Part shown: positions 17,755-28,991 of the stretch, in pieces
How positions within the stretch are numbered: the first letter of the stretch is position 1
How the letters are laid out: each line of letters opens with the position of its first letter
From: CAVROP01 sp050012175
GTDB taxonomy: Bacteria; Acidobacteriota; Terriglobia; UBA7540
NCBI GenBank assembly: GCA_050012175.1
Contig: JBEKHR010000006.1
Coordinates: forward strand, 1 to 64,000
Length of the DNA: 64,000 bases
Direction of reading: 5' to 3'
The notes under the pieces: generated by a model
Database searches by the model: none
What the model was told of the DNA's origin: nothing
What the model saw: the letters and a program-made list of their open reading frames with translations, nothing else
Made by a program: the position numbers and the translations under genes

Positions 17755-20700
17755 ATGAATCTTGCAGAACCTTTCATTCGGCGGCCTGTCATGACCACCC
17801 TGGTCATGCTGGGCATTCTGCTCTTCGGCGTGATGGCTTACAAGTATCTGCCGGTAAACGATCTGCCCAACGTAGATTACCCGACCATCCAGGTCAGCGC
17901 CAGCCTTCCGGGGGCAAGCCCTGAGACGGTGGCCTCGGCGGTGGCCACACCGCTGGAGCGGCATTTCTCTACCATCGCGGGCCTTGAATCAATGAGCTCC
18001 GCGAGCACCCAAGGCGGCACGCAGATCACCCTGCAATTCGCCAGCAGCCGCAATATCGACGCCGCTGCCCAGGACGTCCAGGCAATGATTACCAACTCCC
18101 AGGGTCAGCTTCCTACTGGCATGCCAACCCCGCCCTCGTATCAGAAGGTGAACCCCGCCGACCAGCCGATTGTTTATATGGCGGTGTACTCCGACACGCT
18201 TCCATCCTCCACCGTGAATGAATACGCGGACACGCTGATGGCCCAGCGCATCTCCATGATCAGCGGCGTCGCGCAAGTCCAGGTTTTTGGCGCGCAGAAG
18301 TTTGCTGTGCGCGTGCAATTCGATCCCAAGGCGCTGGCCGCACGTAAAATCGGCATTGACGAGGCCATGGCCGCTGTCCAGCAGGCCAACGTCGACCTTC
18401 CCACGGGAACCCTTTACGGGACTCACAAGTCTTTCGTCGTGCAGGCCAGTGGGCAGCTCACGGACGCCGCAGCTTACCGGCCTCTCATCGTGGCCTACCG
18501 CAATGGCTCGCCAGTGCGCCTGGAGGCGCTGGGCCAGGTGATGGACAGCGTTCAGAACAACAAGGTGGCGAATTGGTATAACGGAAAGCCCTCCCAGGTG
18601 ATCGCCATCCAACGCCAGCCCGGCACGAATACGATCGAAGTGGTCAACAACATCAAGGCCCTGCTGCCCACTTTCCGCGCGGAAATTCCTGCTTCGATCC
18701 AGTTGGAAACCCTCTATGATCGCTCGATATCCATTCGCGATTCCATCAACGACGTGAAGTTCACCTTGTGGCTGACCCTGGGCCTGGTGGTTTTGGTGAT
18801 CTTCATTTTCTTGCGGAATATTTCCGCCACTGCCATCCCCAGCCTTGCACTGCCCATGTCCATCATCGGGACGTTCGCGGTGATGTACCTCCTCAATTAC
18901 ACCGTGGATAACCTTTCTATGATGGCCTTGGTGCTCTCCGTAGGGTTTGTGGTGGACGACGCAATCGTCATGCTGGAAAACATCGTTCGACACATGGAAA
19001 TGGGCGAAGGAGTGTTTGAAGCGGCGCTCAAGGGCTCCCGGGAAATCAGTTTCACCATTCTCTCCATGACGCTCTCGCTGGCCGCCGTCTTCATTCCGGT
19101 GCTGTTCATGGGAGGGTTGTTAGGGCGCCTGCTTCACGAATTCTCGGTGACGATCATGTGCGCGGTGATCGTCTCCGGCGTCGTCTCGCTCACCCTCACC
19201 CCGATGCTCTCCAGCCGCTTCCTGCGCCCCCCGAAAGAGCAAAGACACGGCCGCCTCTATCTCATTTTCGAGCGCGGATTCCAGTCGATTCAGCGCGCTT
19301 ACGATTGGAGTCTGAAGAGCGTCCTCCGTCACCGCTTTGCCACGTTGATGGTGTCCCTAGCGATCATTGGGCTGACGGTGCATCTCTTCATACAGATCCC
19401 CAAGGGCTTTCTTCCCAGCGAAGACTCCGGAGGGATGTTCGGCATCACCCAGGCGGCGCAGGGGATTTCCTTCGACTCCATGAAGCAGCACCAGCTTGAG
19501 GTGACGAAGATCATCCACGACGATCCCAATGTTTCGAATCTGATGTCTTTTGCCGGCGCGGGTCTTCCGGGTTATGGCGGCAACTCCGGCTTTTTCTTCG
19601 TCCGCTTGAAGGATCGCCCCTCGGCGAGCCAGGAAATGATCGATTCGATCAAGCATCTTCTGCGCCTTCCGGGCGGCAAGCGCGATCCCGACCTTCGCTA
19701 CATCAGCACGGATGACGTGATCAACGAGCTACGCCCCAAAACCATGTCGCTCCCAGGCGTCATGGCCTTCATGCAGAATCCCCCGCCCATTCAGATTGGC
19801 GGCCGCCTCACCAAGAGCCTTTACCAGTTCACCCTGCAAGGCCCTGATACCAAAGAGCTCTACAAAGACGCCGCCGCTCTCGAAACGAAGATGCGCCAGT
19901 TGCCTGGGCTTCTGGACGTGAACAGCGACATCCAGGTCAGAAACCCGCAGGTGAACGTCGTGATCGACCGAAACAAAGCCCTGGCGCTGGGTGTTTCGGC
20001 CTATCAGATCGAGGATGCGCTTTCCACCGCCTACAGCTCCCGGCAGATTTCCACCATCTACGCCCCCAATAACGAATACTGGGTGATCGCCGAACTCATG
20101 CCTCAGTATCAGATGGATCCCCAGGCCCTCTCAATGCTCTATATCAGGTCGAATACCGGCCAACTCGTCCCGCTGGATTCCGTCTCCAAGCTGACGCAGG
20201 ATTTGGGCCCCTTGGCGGTGAACCATTCCGGCCAACTTCCTTCGGTCACTCTTTCCTTCGACCTCAAGCCGGGTGTCTCGCTCAGTGACGCCGTGACGCG
20301 TGTCGAAGAACTGGCGCGGAACACTCTGCCTGCAACCATCAGTGCCACGTTTCAGGGCACTGCGCAGCAGTTTGAGTCTTCGCTCACCGGTCTCGGCATT
20401 CTGCTCCTGGCAACTGTGCTGGTGATTTACCTGGTGCTGGGTATTCTCTACGAGAGTTTCATCCATCCCCTCACCATCCTCTCCGGCCTGCCGTCGGCGG
20501 CCCTGGGAGCATTAATCACTTTGAGACTTTTCCACTTGGACCTGAACCTCTACGGCTTCGTCGGCGTCATCATGCTCATTGGCATCGTGAAGAAGAACGC
20601 CATCATGATGATTGACTTCGCCATCGTGGCCGAGCGCAGGGAGGGAAAGAGCCCGCTCGCGGCGATCTACGAAGGCTGCCTGATCCGCTTCCGCCCCATC

Positions 20701-20994
20701 ATGATGACCACTATGGCCGCGCTCATGGGCACCCTCCCCATCGCGCTCGGGTTCGGCGCTGGAGCTCAGGCCCGCCGCCCGCTTGGTCTCGCGGTCGTGG
20801 GCGGACTGTTGGTCTCCCAACTCATCACGCTTTACATCACGCCGGTCTACTACACCTACCTGGATTCCTTCCAGAAGTGGTTGACGGCTTCCGAACGTAA
20901 GGCCGAAGGCAGAGAACTCCCCACCATGGCAAGGGTTTTTGCAGAACAGAACGGCAACAACGCAACAGCGTCGGTTGACCCCAAAGAGCCGTAA
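17755..20994 (+). CDS. RND multidrug efflux permease (HAE1, MdtB/MdtC-like)
   Basis: A 1,079-residue inner-membrane pump. It begins with NLAEPFIRRPVMTTLVMLGI, the typical N-terminal helix of MdtB/C-type pumps. The helix-4 motif is VGFVVDDAIVMLENIVRHME, with the paired Asp residues used in proton relay. Other family marks are GRLLHEFSVTI and RFRPIMMTTMAALMGTLPIA near the end. It pumps hydrophobic compounds or drugs from periplasm or membrane with its adaptor upstream. No outer-membrane factor is next to it. Confidence 0.94.
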   Translation: MNLAEPFIRRPVMTTLVMLGILLFGVMAYKYLPVNDLPNVDYPTIQVSASLPGASPETVASAVATPLERHFSTIAGLESMSSASTQGGTQITLQFASSRNIDAAAQDVQAMITNSQGQLPTGMPTPPSYQKVNPADQPIVYMAVYSDTLPSSTVNEYADTLMAQRISMISGVAQVQVFGAQKFAVRVQFDPKALAARKIGIDEAMAAVQQANVDLPTGTLYGTHKSFVVQASGQLTDAAAYRPLIVAYRNGSPVRLEALGQVMDSVQNNKVANWYNGKPSQVIAIQRQPGTNTIEVVNNIKALLPTFRAEIPASIQLETLYDRSISIRDSINDVKFTLWLTLGLVVLVIFIFLRNISATAIPSLALPMSIIGTFAVMYLLNYTVDNLSMMALVLSVGFVVDDAIVMLENIVRHMEMGEGVFEAALKGSREISFTILSMTLSLAAVFIPVLFMGGLLGRLLHEFSVTIMCAVIVSGVVSLTLTPMLSSRFLRPPKEQRHGRLYLIFERGFQSIQRAYDWSLKSVLRHRFATLMVSLAIIGLTVHLFIQIPKGFLPSEDSGGMFGITQAAQGISFDSMKQHQLEVTKIIHDDPNVSNLMSFAGAGLPGYGGNSGFFFVRLKDRPSASQEMIDSIKHLLRLPGGKRDPDLRYISTDDVINELRPKTMSLPGVMAFMQNPPPIQIGGRLTKSLYQFTLQGPDTKELYKDAAALETKMRQLPGLLDVNSDIQVRNPQVNVVIDRNKALALGVSAYQIEDALSTAYSSRQISTIYAPNNEYWVIAELMPQYQMDPQALSMLYIRSNTGQLVPLDSVSKLTQDLGPLAVNHSGQLPSVTLSFDLKPGVSLSDAVTRVEELARNTLPATISATFQGTAQQFESSLTGLGILLLATVLVIYLVLGILYESFIHPLTILSGLPSAALGALITLRLFHLDLNLYGFVGVIMLIGIVKKNAIMMIDFAIVAERREGKSPLAAIYEGCLIRFRPIMMTTMAALMGTLPIALGFGAGAQARRPLGLAVVGGLLVSQLITLYITPVYYTYLDSFQKWLTASERKAEGRELPTMARVFAEQNGNNATASVDPKEP

Positions 20995-21370
20995 CGGCAA
21001 AGGGGCGGCTCGCTTGGCGCGAGTGACAGTAGCGTTCCTGATAACTATGCCGATTTGTCAGGTCCATAGACTCGCATGACCTTTGGAAACGGCCAACAAC
21101 AGTTCCAAATTCAAGGCCAGTCCGGCTGTTGGCAATCACTCGAAATGCATCTTGCCGCACCCCTCCCCAGCTATTCAAGCAGTGTAATAACCCGCAGATT
21201 TCTGCCGAAATGACCCGATCCTTACACCTCAGGCGACGCTAGCATACGGGAAATGAACAAGTTACGCGTTGAGACCGGCGAATGTTGCGGGCTTGGCCCT
21301 CCTCTTGCTCCTGGCTAGATGGCATGGGCGAGGCTGCTTCCATGCCACCGAGTGAGTCTCTGTCGAGGCC
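20995..21370. other. Intergenic region, nothing identified
   Basis: About 375 bases between the permease and the GTPase gene. I see no gene, strong hairpin or repeat array. It presumably contains the promoter of the downstream three-gene cluster. Confidence 0.5.
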
Positions 21371-21433
21371 GTGCGCTGGCGTCCGGACAAACAACTCAAT
21401 GAAACGCCAGACGACACGTTTGAGGCACAAGGT

Positions 21434-22777
21434 ATGAAAAAGGTGATCATTCTTGGCGCTGCGGGCAGGGACTTCCACAACTTCAACGTAGTGTTCCGGG
21501 ATGATCCCGCCTTCAGGGTCGTGGCGTTTACCGCCACACAAATTCCCAACATCGAAAACCGAGAATATCCCCCGCAATTGTCTGGAAGACTCTACCCGGA
21601 CGGAATCCCGATAATTCCAGAGGTTGAACTTGAGGATTTGATTCACAGACATCACGCGGACGCTGTGGTGTTTTCTTACAGCGATGTTTCCCACCAAACC
21701 GTCATGCATTTGGCGGCGCGGACCGTGGCCGCAGGCGCCGATTTCTGGCTGCTTGGAACGGAACGCACGCAGCTCGCTGCGCGCGTCCCGGTTGTCTCCG
21801 TTTGCGCGGTCCGGACCGGCTGCGGCAAAAGTCCGGTGTCACGACGGGTGGTGCAGGAACTGCGCGCGCAGGGCTTGCGGCCGGTGGTGGTTCGCCATCC
21901 CATGCCTTACGGTGATCTCCTAGCGCAGCGGATACAGCGCTTCGCCACCCTGAAGGACATGGAAAGGTACGAATGTACCATCGAAGAGAGGGAAGAGTAC
22001 GAGCCTCACCTCCGGCAAAACGCGGTGGTTTATGCGGGGGTGGATTACGAGGCAATTCTCCGCCAAGCGGAACAGGAAGCCGACGTGATCCTCTGGGATG
22101 GCGGCAACAACGACACCCCCTTCTATCGCTCCGATCTGGAAATTGTGGTTGTCGATCCTCACCGGGCCGGACACGAACTAGGCTACTACCCCGGGGAAGT
22201 GAATTTCCGGCGGGCGCATGTGCTGGTTATCAACAAGGTTGATACGGCGGCTCCGGAAGCCGTAGAAGCGATACGCAGCAACATCCGGAAGATTAGTCCG
22301 AGCGCCGTGGTCATTGAGACGGAATGCCGGGTGACGGCGGCGGAACCGGAACAAATCAAGGGTCGGCGGGTGCTGGTCGTGGAGGACGGGCCCACGCTCA
22401 CCCACGGTGGGATGTCCTACGGAGCGGGAGTGGTTGCTGCCTGCCAGTACGGCGCCTCGGGGCAGGTCGATCCCACGCCTTACGCCGTTGGCTCCATCCG
22501 CGCCACATTCGAACGCTTCCCCCATCTGAAAGGCCTCTTGCCGGCGATGGGTTACAGCGAGGCGCAACGGCGGGAGCTGGAGGAAACAATCAACCACACT
22601 CCCTGTGATCTCGTCCTGGTGGCTACACCGATCGATCTCGCGCGACTCCTGAGTCTAAACAAGCCGAGCCTGCGAATCGGATACGAGATTGCGGAACGGA
22701 GCAAGCCCGGTTTCGCCGAGGTTCTTGCTGACTTCACGGCGCGCCTTGAGTCGCCCAAAAAAGCAAGGCTCGCCTGA
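21434..22777 (+). CDS. P-loop protein related to cyclic 2,3-diphosphoglycerate synthetase
   Basis: A 447-residue protein. I prefer the ATG at 21434 (MKKVIILGAAGRDFHNFN) over one 63 bases upstream because homologues begin this way. Residues 1-110 form a Rossmann-like domain (GAAGRDFHNFN, ADAVVFSYSDV). A nucleotide-binding part follows, with SVCAVRTGCGKSPVSRRV as the P-loop, GGNNDTPFY and VINKVD. This family is annotated as a GTPase or cyclic diphosphoglycerate synthetase-like protein. It lies just before ornithine carbamoyltransferase and carbamate kinase genes, an association I recall from other genomes. The reaction here is not known. Confidence 0.8.
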   Translation: MKKVIILGAAGRDFHNFNVVFRDDPAFRVVAFTATQIPNIENREYPPQLSGRLYPDGIPIIPEVELEDLIHRHHADAVVFSYSDVSHQTVMHLAARTVAAGADFWLLGTERTQLAARVPVVSVCAVRTGCGKSPVSRRVVQELRAQGLRPVVVRHPMPYGDLLAQRIQRFATLKDMERYECTIEEREEYEPHLRQNAVVYAGVDYEAILRQAEQEADVILWDGGNNDTPFYRSDLEIVVVDPHRAGHELGYYPGEVNFRRAHVLVINKVDTAAPEAVEAIRSNIRKISPSAVVIETECRVTAAEPEQIKGRRVLVVEDGPTLTHGGMSYGAGVVAACQYGASGQVDPTPYAVGSIRATFERFPHLKGLLPAMGYSEAQRRELEETINHTPCDLVLVATPIDLARLLSLNKPSLRIGYEIAERSKPGFAEVLADFTARLESPKKARLA

Positions 22778-22804
22778 GGAGAAAATAGAAGAAAGGACTT
22801 CGCC

Positions 22805-23776
<972 letters not shown>

Positions 23777-23785
23777 GAGACGGCT

Positions 23786-24763
23786 ATGCCCATCGCTGTC
23801 GTGGCCATTGGCGGTAACTCCCTGATCCGACCCGGCGAGAAGGGCACCCTCGAGGAACAACGACGCAACCTCCAGACAACTTGTGAGGGCATTGCCGCGG
23901 TGATGGCTGCCGGCTACAGTACGGTAGTCACTCACGGCAACGGACCTCAGGTGGGCGACGCACTGCTGCGCTCGGAACTCGCTGCCAGCCAGGTGGAGCC
24001 GCTGCCCATGGATGCCTGCGTGGCTGAAACCCAGGGGAGTATCGGTTATCTGTTGCAGCAAACGCTGCAGGAGACCCTGCCGCGCCACGGCCTGAGGCGC
24101 CCGGTGGTGACGATGGTAACCCAAGTGTTGGTCTCGCCGCGAGACCCGGCCTTCCGCAACCCCACCAAGCCCGTGGGCCCTTTCTACAACCAGGATGAAG
24201 CCGAGCGCCGCCGTCGTACCCTGGGTTGGCAGATGGTGGAGGACGCGCGTCGCGGCTATCGCCGCGTCGTGCCCTCCCCGGAACCGAAAGAAATCATGGA
24301 ACTCCCGGCCATTCAAGCGGCCCTGCAGGGTGACGCGCTGGTGATTGCCTGCGGCGGGGGAGGAATCCCCGTGGTCTTCCGGCGCGATCGCTTGGTGGGT
24401 GTTGACGCCGTGATCGACAAGGACCGCGCCTCGGCCCTGCTTGCCTGGGAGCTTGAAGCAGAGTTATTTCTCATCTCCACCGGCGTCGCACAGGTGGCCT
24501 TGAACTACAGCACACCTGAGCAGCGGCAGATCGAGTGCCTGAGTGCCACCCAAGCCCGCCGCTACCTGCGCGAAGGCCAGTTCCCCTCCGGCAGCATGGG
24601 TCCGAAGATCGAGGCTGCGCTGGCCTACCTCGATCGCGGGGGCAAGCTGGTCATCATCACTTCCCCTGAAAACCTCCCCGAAGCCTTGCAAGGCATGGCC
24701 GGGACCCGCATCACACCTGCCCCCGAACCTGCCGGGGCGCGAGGCGCTCCCTCCACCCTATGA
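23786..24763 (+). CDS. arcC: Carbamate kinase
   Basis: A 325-residue kinase that makes ATP and carbamate from carbamoyl phosphate and ADP. Family marks are VVAIGGNSLIRPGEKG at the start, VVTHGNGPQVGD, CGGGGIPVV and VDAVIDKDRASALLA. The last residues (GTRITPAPEPAGARGAPSTL) form a Pro/Ala tail beyond the usual end. It sits 9 bases downstream of ornithine carbamoyltransferase, giving the last two steps of an arginine-deiminase-type pathway. The two genes, with the GTPase upstream, form a tight cluster. Confidence 0.94.
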   Translation: MPIAVVAIGGNSLIRPGEKGTLEEQRRNLQTTCEGIAAVMAAGYSTVVTHGNGPQVGDALLRSELAASQVEPLPMDACVAETQGSIGYLLQQTLQETLPRHGLRRPVVTMVTQVLVSPRDPAFRNPTKPVGPFYNQDEAERRRRTLGWQMVEDARRGYRRVVPSPEPKEIMELPAIQAALQGDALVIACGGGGIPVVFRRDRLVGVDAVIDKDRASALLAWELEAELFLISTGVAQVALNYSTPEQRQIECLSATQARRYLREGQFPSGSMGPKIEAALAYLDRGGKLVIITSPENLPEALQGMAGTRITPAPEPAGARGAPSTL

Positions 24764-25075
24764 CTTGTCGCCCCGTTTCGCCATGTGAAATCTGCATTCC
24801 AAATGTCCAATCAGGATCCCAGCCGCCCGAGCCGGGCCGGCCACCTCGAGCGCGCGCGAAAGTCGCCCTGTCGCCATAATATCATTCCGCCGTGACATGG
24901 CCGTCGCGCCCCTGTGTTTCGGGTCTTGGCCTTGCCCATTGGCGGGTGCGACCCCGACACAGGTCGGCGGGCCTGCCCGCGCTCCACCCGAATCTTCAGG
25001 GCAGAAATCCAATGCTTTTTGTCGTGACAATCCCTACCAAAGAATGCTAGGCTGGGTTTGCAGTTTGTTGTTGTA
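24764..25075. other. Intergenic region before the cold-shock gene with candidate promoter
   Basis: No gene is supported. A promoter-like pair lies at 25024-25053: GTGACA, 18 bases, then TAGGCT with an upstream TG (extended -10). Transcription would start near 25060, giving cspA a leader of about 160 bases. Confidence 0.45.
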
Positions 25076-25180
25076 ATTCCGACGAGTCTCGTAAGAGCTC
25101 CGAGGGGCGATCCAACTACCTTCGGGCCTTGCGACTAGTGGTGTTACAGCGGATCGTCGGGCGTTCCCGCCGTTGCCGTC
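25076..25180 (+). promoter_or_regulatory. Conserved leader of the cold-shock gene
   Basis: This segment aligns with 15029-15136 upstream of the RRM gene; the core 25141-25161 matches 15096-15116 at 18 of 21 bases. The core is followed by CGGGCGTTCCCG, which can form a small hairpin. Long structured leaders that sense cold are known for csp genes in enterobacteria; whether this is analogous is inference. Confidence 0.5.
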
Positions 25181-25222
25181 TCCACAAATTGCAATTCCAA
25201 TCCAACAAGGACACATTGCAGC

Positions 25223-25426
25223 ATGAAGGAACAAGGTACAGTCAAGTGGTTTAACTCCGCAAAAGGTTACGGGTTCATCCAGCGCGAAAGCGGGGAGGAC
25301 GTATTCGTCCATTTCTCAGCTATTATTGGCAACGGATACCGGTCGTTAGAAGAAGGCGCAAAAGTCAGCTTTGAAGTGAAAACCGGCCCGAAAGGGTTGC
25401 AAGCCGCAGACGTCGAGCGCGTGTAA
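25223..25426 (+). CDS. cspA: Cold-shock domain protein
   Basis: A 67-residue OB-fold nucleic-acid chaperone. RNP1 is KGYGFIQ and RNP2 is VFVHFSAI, preceded by GTVKWFNSAKG. Length matches CspA proteins. It melts RNA secondary structure and may be induced by cold or stress. No strong ribosome site is visible just before the ATG (AAGGACACATTGCAGC). The leader resembles that of the RRM gene at 15433. Confidence 0.96.
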   Translation: MKEQGTVKWFNSAKGYGFIQRESGEDVFVHFSAIIGNGYRSLEEGAKVSFEVKTGPKGLQAADVERV

Positions 25427-25441
25427 CTCAGCAAGGCGCCC

Positions 25442-25471
25442 GCTCCCGGCGGATTGCAGACTGCCGGGAGC
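25442..25471 (+). terminator. Candidate terminator after cspA
   Basis: GCTCCCGGC and GCCGGGAGC form a perfect 9-bp stem with a 12-base loop, 16 bases after the stop codon. Only ATTCT follows, so the T-run is weak. Confidence 0.6.
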
Positions 25472-25912
25472 ATTCTCACCTGAAGACCCGGGCAGTAAAT
25501 AGGCTCGCCAAGGGAAGAGATTCTCGGTCTTGACGGTGAAGTGTGCGCATTAATCCCCAGCCGCTCACAGAATGAGGTCGGTAGTGGGTTAGGCGCGGAC
25601 CGCGGGCCGCGCACCATGCGCACGCCGCCTTGCTTTAAGCCCCGCAGGGGTAAGCTATCCCAGCCCAAGCCAACCGTCCATAAGCGTCAACTTAAGCTGC
25701 CAACGCCTGTAAGTGAGCTCGCCGGGGCGAGCGGGGGTGGTGGACGAGCTGCAGGTCCAGAGGGCCCGCCATTCTTATTGGCGGGCGCTACGGCCGCTGG
25801 GGTCTACAGGCTTTCTTCTGACTTCTGTCTCCTGACTTCTGACTCTTGCTCATCACTCGTCACTGTCTTTCTATCCCCTACCCCCCAGCCCCTCGACCCT
25901 GACACCTGCTCT
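25472..25912. repeat. Intergenic region with 7-bp-period array
   Basis: No gene is supported. At about 25815-25915 there are degenerate heptamers (TTCTGAC, TCCTGAC, CATCACT, CGTCACT), ending against the VWA gene stop. Confidence 0.6.
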
Positions 25913-27103
25913 TCAGGGCTGAGTGTCTAATGAGGTAGCGTCCTCCGTCGAGGCGTAATAGCCCCGGCGGGCATAGACTGTGTATTTTCGCTGGGAGTCA
26001 ATCGAACCATCCGTGATGCGGATCTCGATTTCCCGGAAGGCGCCATCGTGGCGACGGTTGGTGCTGTAGTAGCCGAGGCTGTAACGCTGCTTCAAGCGAG
26101 AGATCGCGGTGGCCATGGCTGAGCGGATGGAGTCCAAGCTTCTGGCGTCGATAACTTCTCCTCCGGTCTCGTGGGTTATCCTCGGCACGGAGACCTCGCG
26201 AAAGACGGGAAGAAGTACGTACATCGAATGTGGGTGTAACCCTTCCTCGACCCGAATGCTGTAAATCACCGCTTCGGATTCGAGCGCCTGGCGAATGACG
26301 CGACTTTCGTCGGTGTAACCTTTGAGGGTGTTTTCATTGTCAGAAACCAGGATGATGGCGTGACGGCGGTCCGGGGCCGCGCGGGCGAGGTAATGCGCGG
26401 CCTCGAAGAGGGCGTCTGGGATGACCGTGCCGCCCCCGGCGCGAATGGCTCCGATGGCGTCCGTTATGCGCTGCCGATTCCTCGTCAGACCTACCAGCAT
26501 TTCCGCCCGGGCGGCAAAGTCAAACAAAGCCACCTGATCGTCCGGTTTGAGTGAAGAGAGCGTGTCGAAGGCCACGCGATGCAGTTGCTTCAGAACCGGA
26601 CCCATGCTCCCGCTGCAATCCAAGACCAGGGCTACAGCCAAGGGGAGCTCATCGCGCGAAAAATAATCGACCCGCTGCTCGACACCGTTCTCGTAGGCCC
26701 GAAAATTCTCGCGTCTGAGGTTGTTGACAATGCCACCGTCCTGATCGCGAACGGTCGCCTCGACCAGGACCAGATCCACATCCGCCTTAAGCCTGAATCT
26801 GTCCGCCCCGCCTGCCGTCGCAGGCCTGTCAACGGGCCGGGGAGGCGCGGTGGGCGCCAACCTCTGTGTCTGCTGTGGCGCAACTCTCGCCGCATCTTTC
26901 GACTGGCTATCGGGTACTGCGCCTGGCCGGCCGTCAGGAGGCAGGTCCCCAGGTTTCCCGAGCGGGGCGGCAAGGCGCTGTGGAGGGGCCGCGGGGGAGG
27001 TAGCGGGCGGCGACGATGGCGGGAGTTGACCGGGAGCGACCTGTGTCCCGGCCAGCGCCAAGGCTAGCACAGCGACAATCCGACGCAACACCGCGTTCTT
27101 CAT
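25913..27103 (-). CDS. Secreted VWA-domain protein (VWFA-related Acidobacterial type)
   Basis: A 396-residue protein. A signal peptide (AVLALALAGTQVAPGQ) is followed by a Pro-rich linker to about residue 105. A small domain (DLVLVEATVRDQDGGIVNNL, then FRAYENGVEQ) precedes a von Willebrand A domain with the metal-site motif DCSGSMGP. This order is that of the TIGR family of VWFA-related proteins that is strongly expanded in Acidobacteria, and is my main taxonomic clue. Such proteins are thought to bind other proteins or surfaces; no specific role is known. It stands alone. Confidence 0.9.
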   Translation of the reverse strand: MKNAVLRRIVAVLALALAGTQVAPGQLPPSSPPATSPAAPPQRLAAPLGKPGDLPPDGRPGAVPDSQSKDAARVAPQQTQRLAPTAPPRPVDRPATAGGADRFRLKADVDLVLVEATVRDQDGGIVNNLRRENFRAYENGVEQRVDYFSRDELPLAVALVLDCSGSMGPVLKQLHRVAFDTLSSLKPDDQVALFDFAARAEMLVGLTRNRQRITDAIGAIRAGGGTVIPDALFEAAHYLARAAPDRRHAIILVSDNENTLKGYTDESRVIRQALESEAVIYSIRVEEGLHPHSMYVLLPVFREVSVPRITHETGGEVIDARSLDSIRSAMATAISRLKQRYSLGYYSTNRRHDGAFREIEIRITDGSIDSQRKYTVYARRGYYASTEDATSLDTQP

Positions 27104-27430
27104 CAGCGTCCTCGCTGGTTTTTGCGATGCATGCCATCCAGCAGGCGTTGTCCAGGAAACGCAGAAGAACAGGGACTAGGGACTAGGGGCTGGGGGCTAG
27201 GGAAGAACAGAAGGCAGCGGGCAGTGAGGACTAACCAGAAAAGGAGGGACCAGGCGCTGGGACAATTCTGAATAGTGAATTGAGGAAACGTAGCGGTCAG
27301 AGGCCCTGGGCGCGGCGCGCAAAGCAAACGCCGCCACCGCAATTCACAATTTACCATTCACCATTCACTATTCATAATTGCGCTCGTCACTCGTCACTGC
27401 TTCCCTGACACCTGGCACCTGGCGCCTGCC
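27104..27430. repeat. Intergenic region with several 7-bp-period arrays
   Basis: No gene is supported. Heptamer arrays lie at 27168-27206 (GGGACTA, GGGGCTG types) and 27345-27430 (CACCATT / CACTATT types, then CTCGTCA, CTGGCAC). Confidence 0.7.
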
Positions 27431-28804
27431 CTATCCTACTGGGTGGATTCTGAAGAGCTGCGCGCCGTGGGGACGCACTTCGACACTGAACTCGCCGTCG
27501 CGGTTGCCCAGATCCTTGTGTTGCCAGAGGTCGCGCACGCCGCACTGACCGCTCAGGTTCAACTGCGTCCATTTCACGCGAATGGTGGCGGGCGCGTGAT
27601 CGTCGAGGTTAAAGAGCGCAAGGTATTTATCCCGGCTGTTGGGGACGCTGGCGACCCAGGCCACCTGATTTCCTTCTGCAAACAGCTCGTGATTCCCGGT
27701 GCTGTGCTGATCGACGGCAAGCACTTCGTCGTTGGTGAGCAGTGAGAGTGTGAACGCATCATTGCTGGGTAAGTCACCGCCGAACATCAGCGGCGAGCGG
27801 AAAATGGACCACAGCGTCATGTGGGTGAATTGCTCGTCCGGGGTGAAGTTCGTGTGGCGCTCGTTGCCCCGCTCGGCGCGGATCGCGACGCGCCCCAAGG
27901 GCAGCATATCGGCGTCCGGCCAGTGTCCAGGGACAGCGTGAGGCGCCCAGGCGCGGCACAAAGAAAATTGCTCCTTCAGGCTTTTCCAGTTGTCCCAGAA
28001 GTCGCCGGAGATCCGCCACAACTGGGCGTGCTTTTTCAGGTCTTCCGCCTGCTCGAGCGGAGCGGGTCCCGGAGAAAGGCTCAAAACAATGGGCCGCCCG
28101 CATTTCTGGATGGCTTGGCTCAAGGCGGCAATTTCGTCGCCCTGATAGGGCGAGCTCATGTCATCCGCCTTAATGTAGTCCACGCCCCACTGCGCGTAGA
28201 GCTTGACGATCGAATCGTAGTAGGCCTGCCCGCCGGGCTTGGTCATGTCCACGCCGTACATGTCCGTCAGCCACGTGCAGATGCTTTTGGGGTTGGCGAT
28301 ATCGCCCGCGCGAAGGTTGGTGCCCAGCACCGGGAGATTCTTCGTCACGGCCTGCCGGGGAATTCCCCGCATGATGTGAATGCCAAACTTCAACCCCAGG
28401 CCGTGGACATAGTGCGCCAGCGGCTTGAATCCCTGCCCGTTCGCCGCCGAGGGGAAACGGTTCCGGGCGGGAGTCAACCGGCCAAACTCGTCCATCACCA
28501 ACTCTGCGTTGGGCCGATAACCATGCGCTCCCGCTTCAGGCTCGGACCATTGGATGTCCACAACCACATATTGCCAGCCATGCTTGGCGAGATGCTTGGC
28601 CATGTAGTCCGCGTTGGCCTTCACTTCTTTTTCTGTGACCGAAGGACCGTAACAATCCCAACTGTTCCATCCCATGGGGGGAGTTGGGGCAAGGAGTGCG
28701 GTTTGTGGTTGGGCGGCCGCCGCCGTTGCCGGCGAAGCGGCAAGACCCAACACGATCAGAATAAGACTCGCAACGGAAATATCTCGCAATGATGCCATTG
28801 GCAT
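27431..28804 (-). CDS. Secreted GH27 family alpha-galactosidase
   Basis: About 457 residues from the ATG at 28804; a start 48 bases upstream is possible. A signal peptide (SLILIVLGLAASPATAAAA) precedes the barrel, which opens with TPPMGWNSWDCYG, the hallmark of GH27. The likely nucleophile is Asp214 in VDYIKADDMS. The C-terminal beta domain (TIRVKWTQLNLSGQCGVRDLW) is typical. It removes alpha-linked galactose from oligosaccharides or polymers outside the cytoplasm. Released galactose would feed the galactose operon 4 kb downstream. Confidence 0.93.
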   Translation of the reverse strand: MPMASLRDISVASLILIVLGLAASPATAAAAQPQTALLAPTPPMGWNSWDCYGPSVTEKEVKANADYMAKHLAKHGWQYVVVDIQWSEPEAGAHGYRPNAELVMDEFGRLTPARNRFPSAANGQGFKPLAHYVHGLGLKFGIHIMRGIPRQAVTKNLPVLGTNLRAGDIANPKSICTWLTDMYGVDMTKPGGQAYYDSIVKLYAQWGVDYIKADDMSSPYQGDEIAALSQAIQKCGRPIVLSLSPGPAPLEQAEDLKKHAQLWRISGDFWDNWKSLKEQFSLCRAWAPHAVPGHWPDADMLPLGRVAIRAERGNERHTNFTPDEQFTHMTLWSIFRSPLMFGGDLPSNDAFTLSLLTNDEVLAVDQHSTGNHELFAEGNQVAWVASVPNSRDKYLALFNLDDHAPATIRVKWTQLNLSGQCGVRDLWQHKDLGNRDGEFSVEVRPHGAQLFRIHPVG

Positions 28805-28991
28805 TTCGACCCTCGCGCGGAGGCGCAGCCTCCGCGAACAGGAATTTAGCACATTGCGCCCCAGAAAGGCAGAGCTTTCCGCACCGTCCGCCGCGGCGGA
28901 TTAGCAAACCCCGTTGCTCAGGCAGAGACGCGAATCCCAACTGGACGCCCTTTCGCAAGCCCTTTATAATCGCCGGTAGACCTTCCAGGGG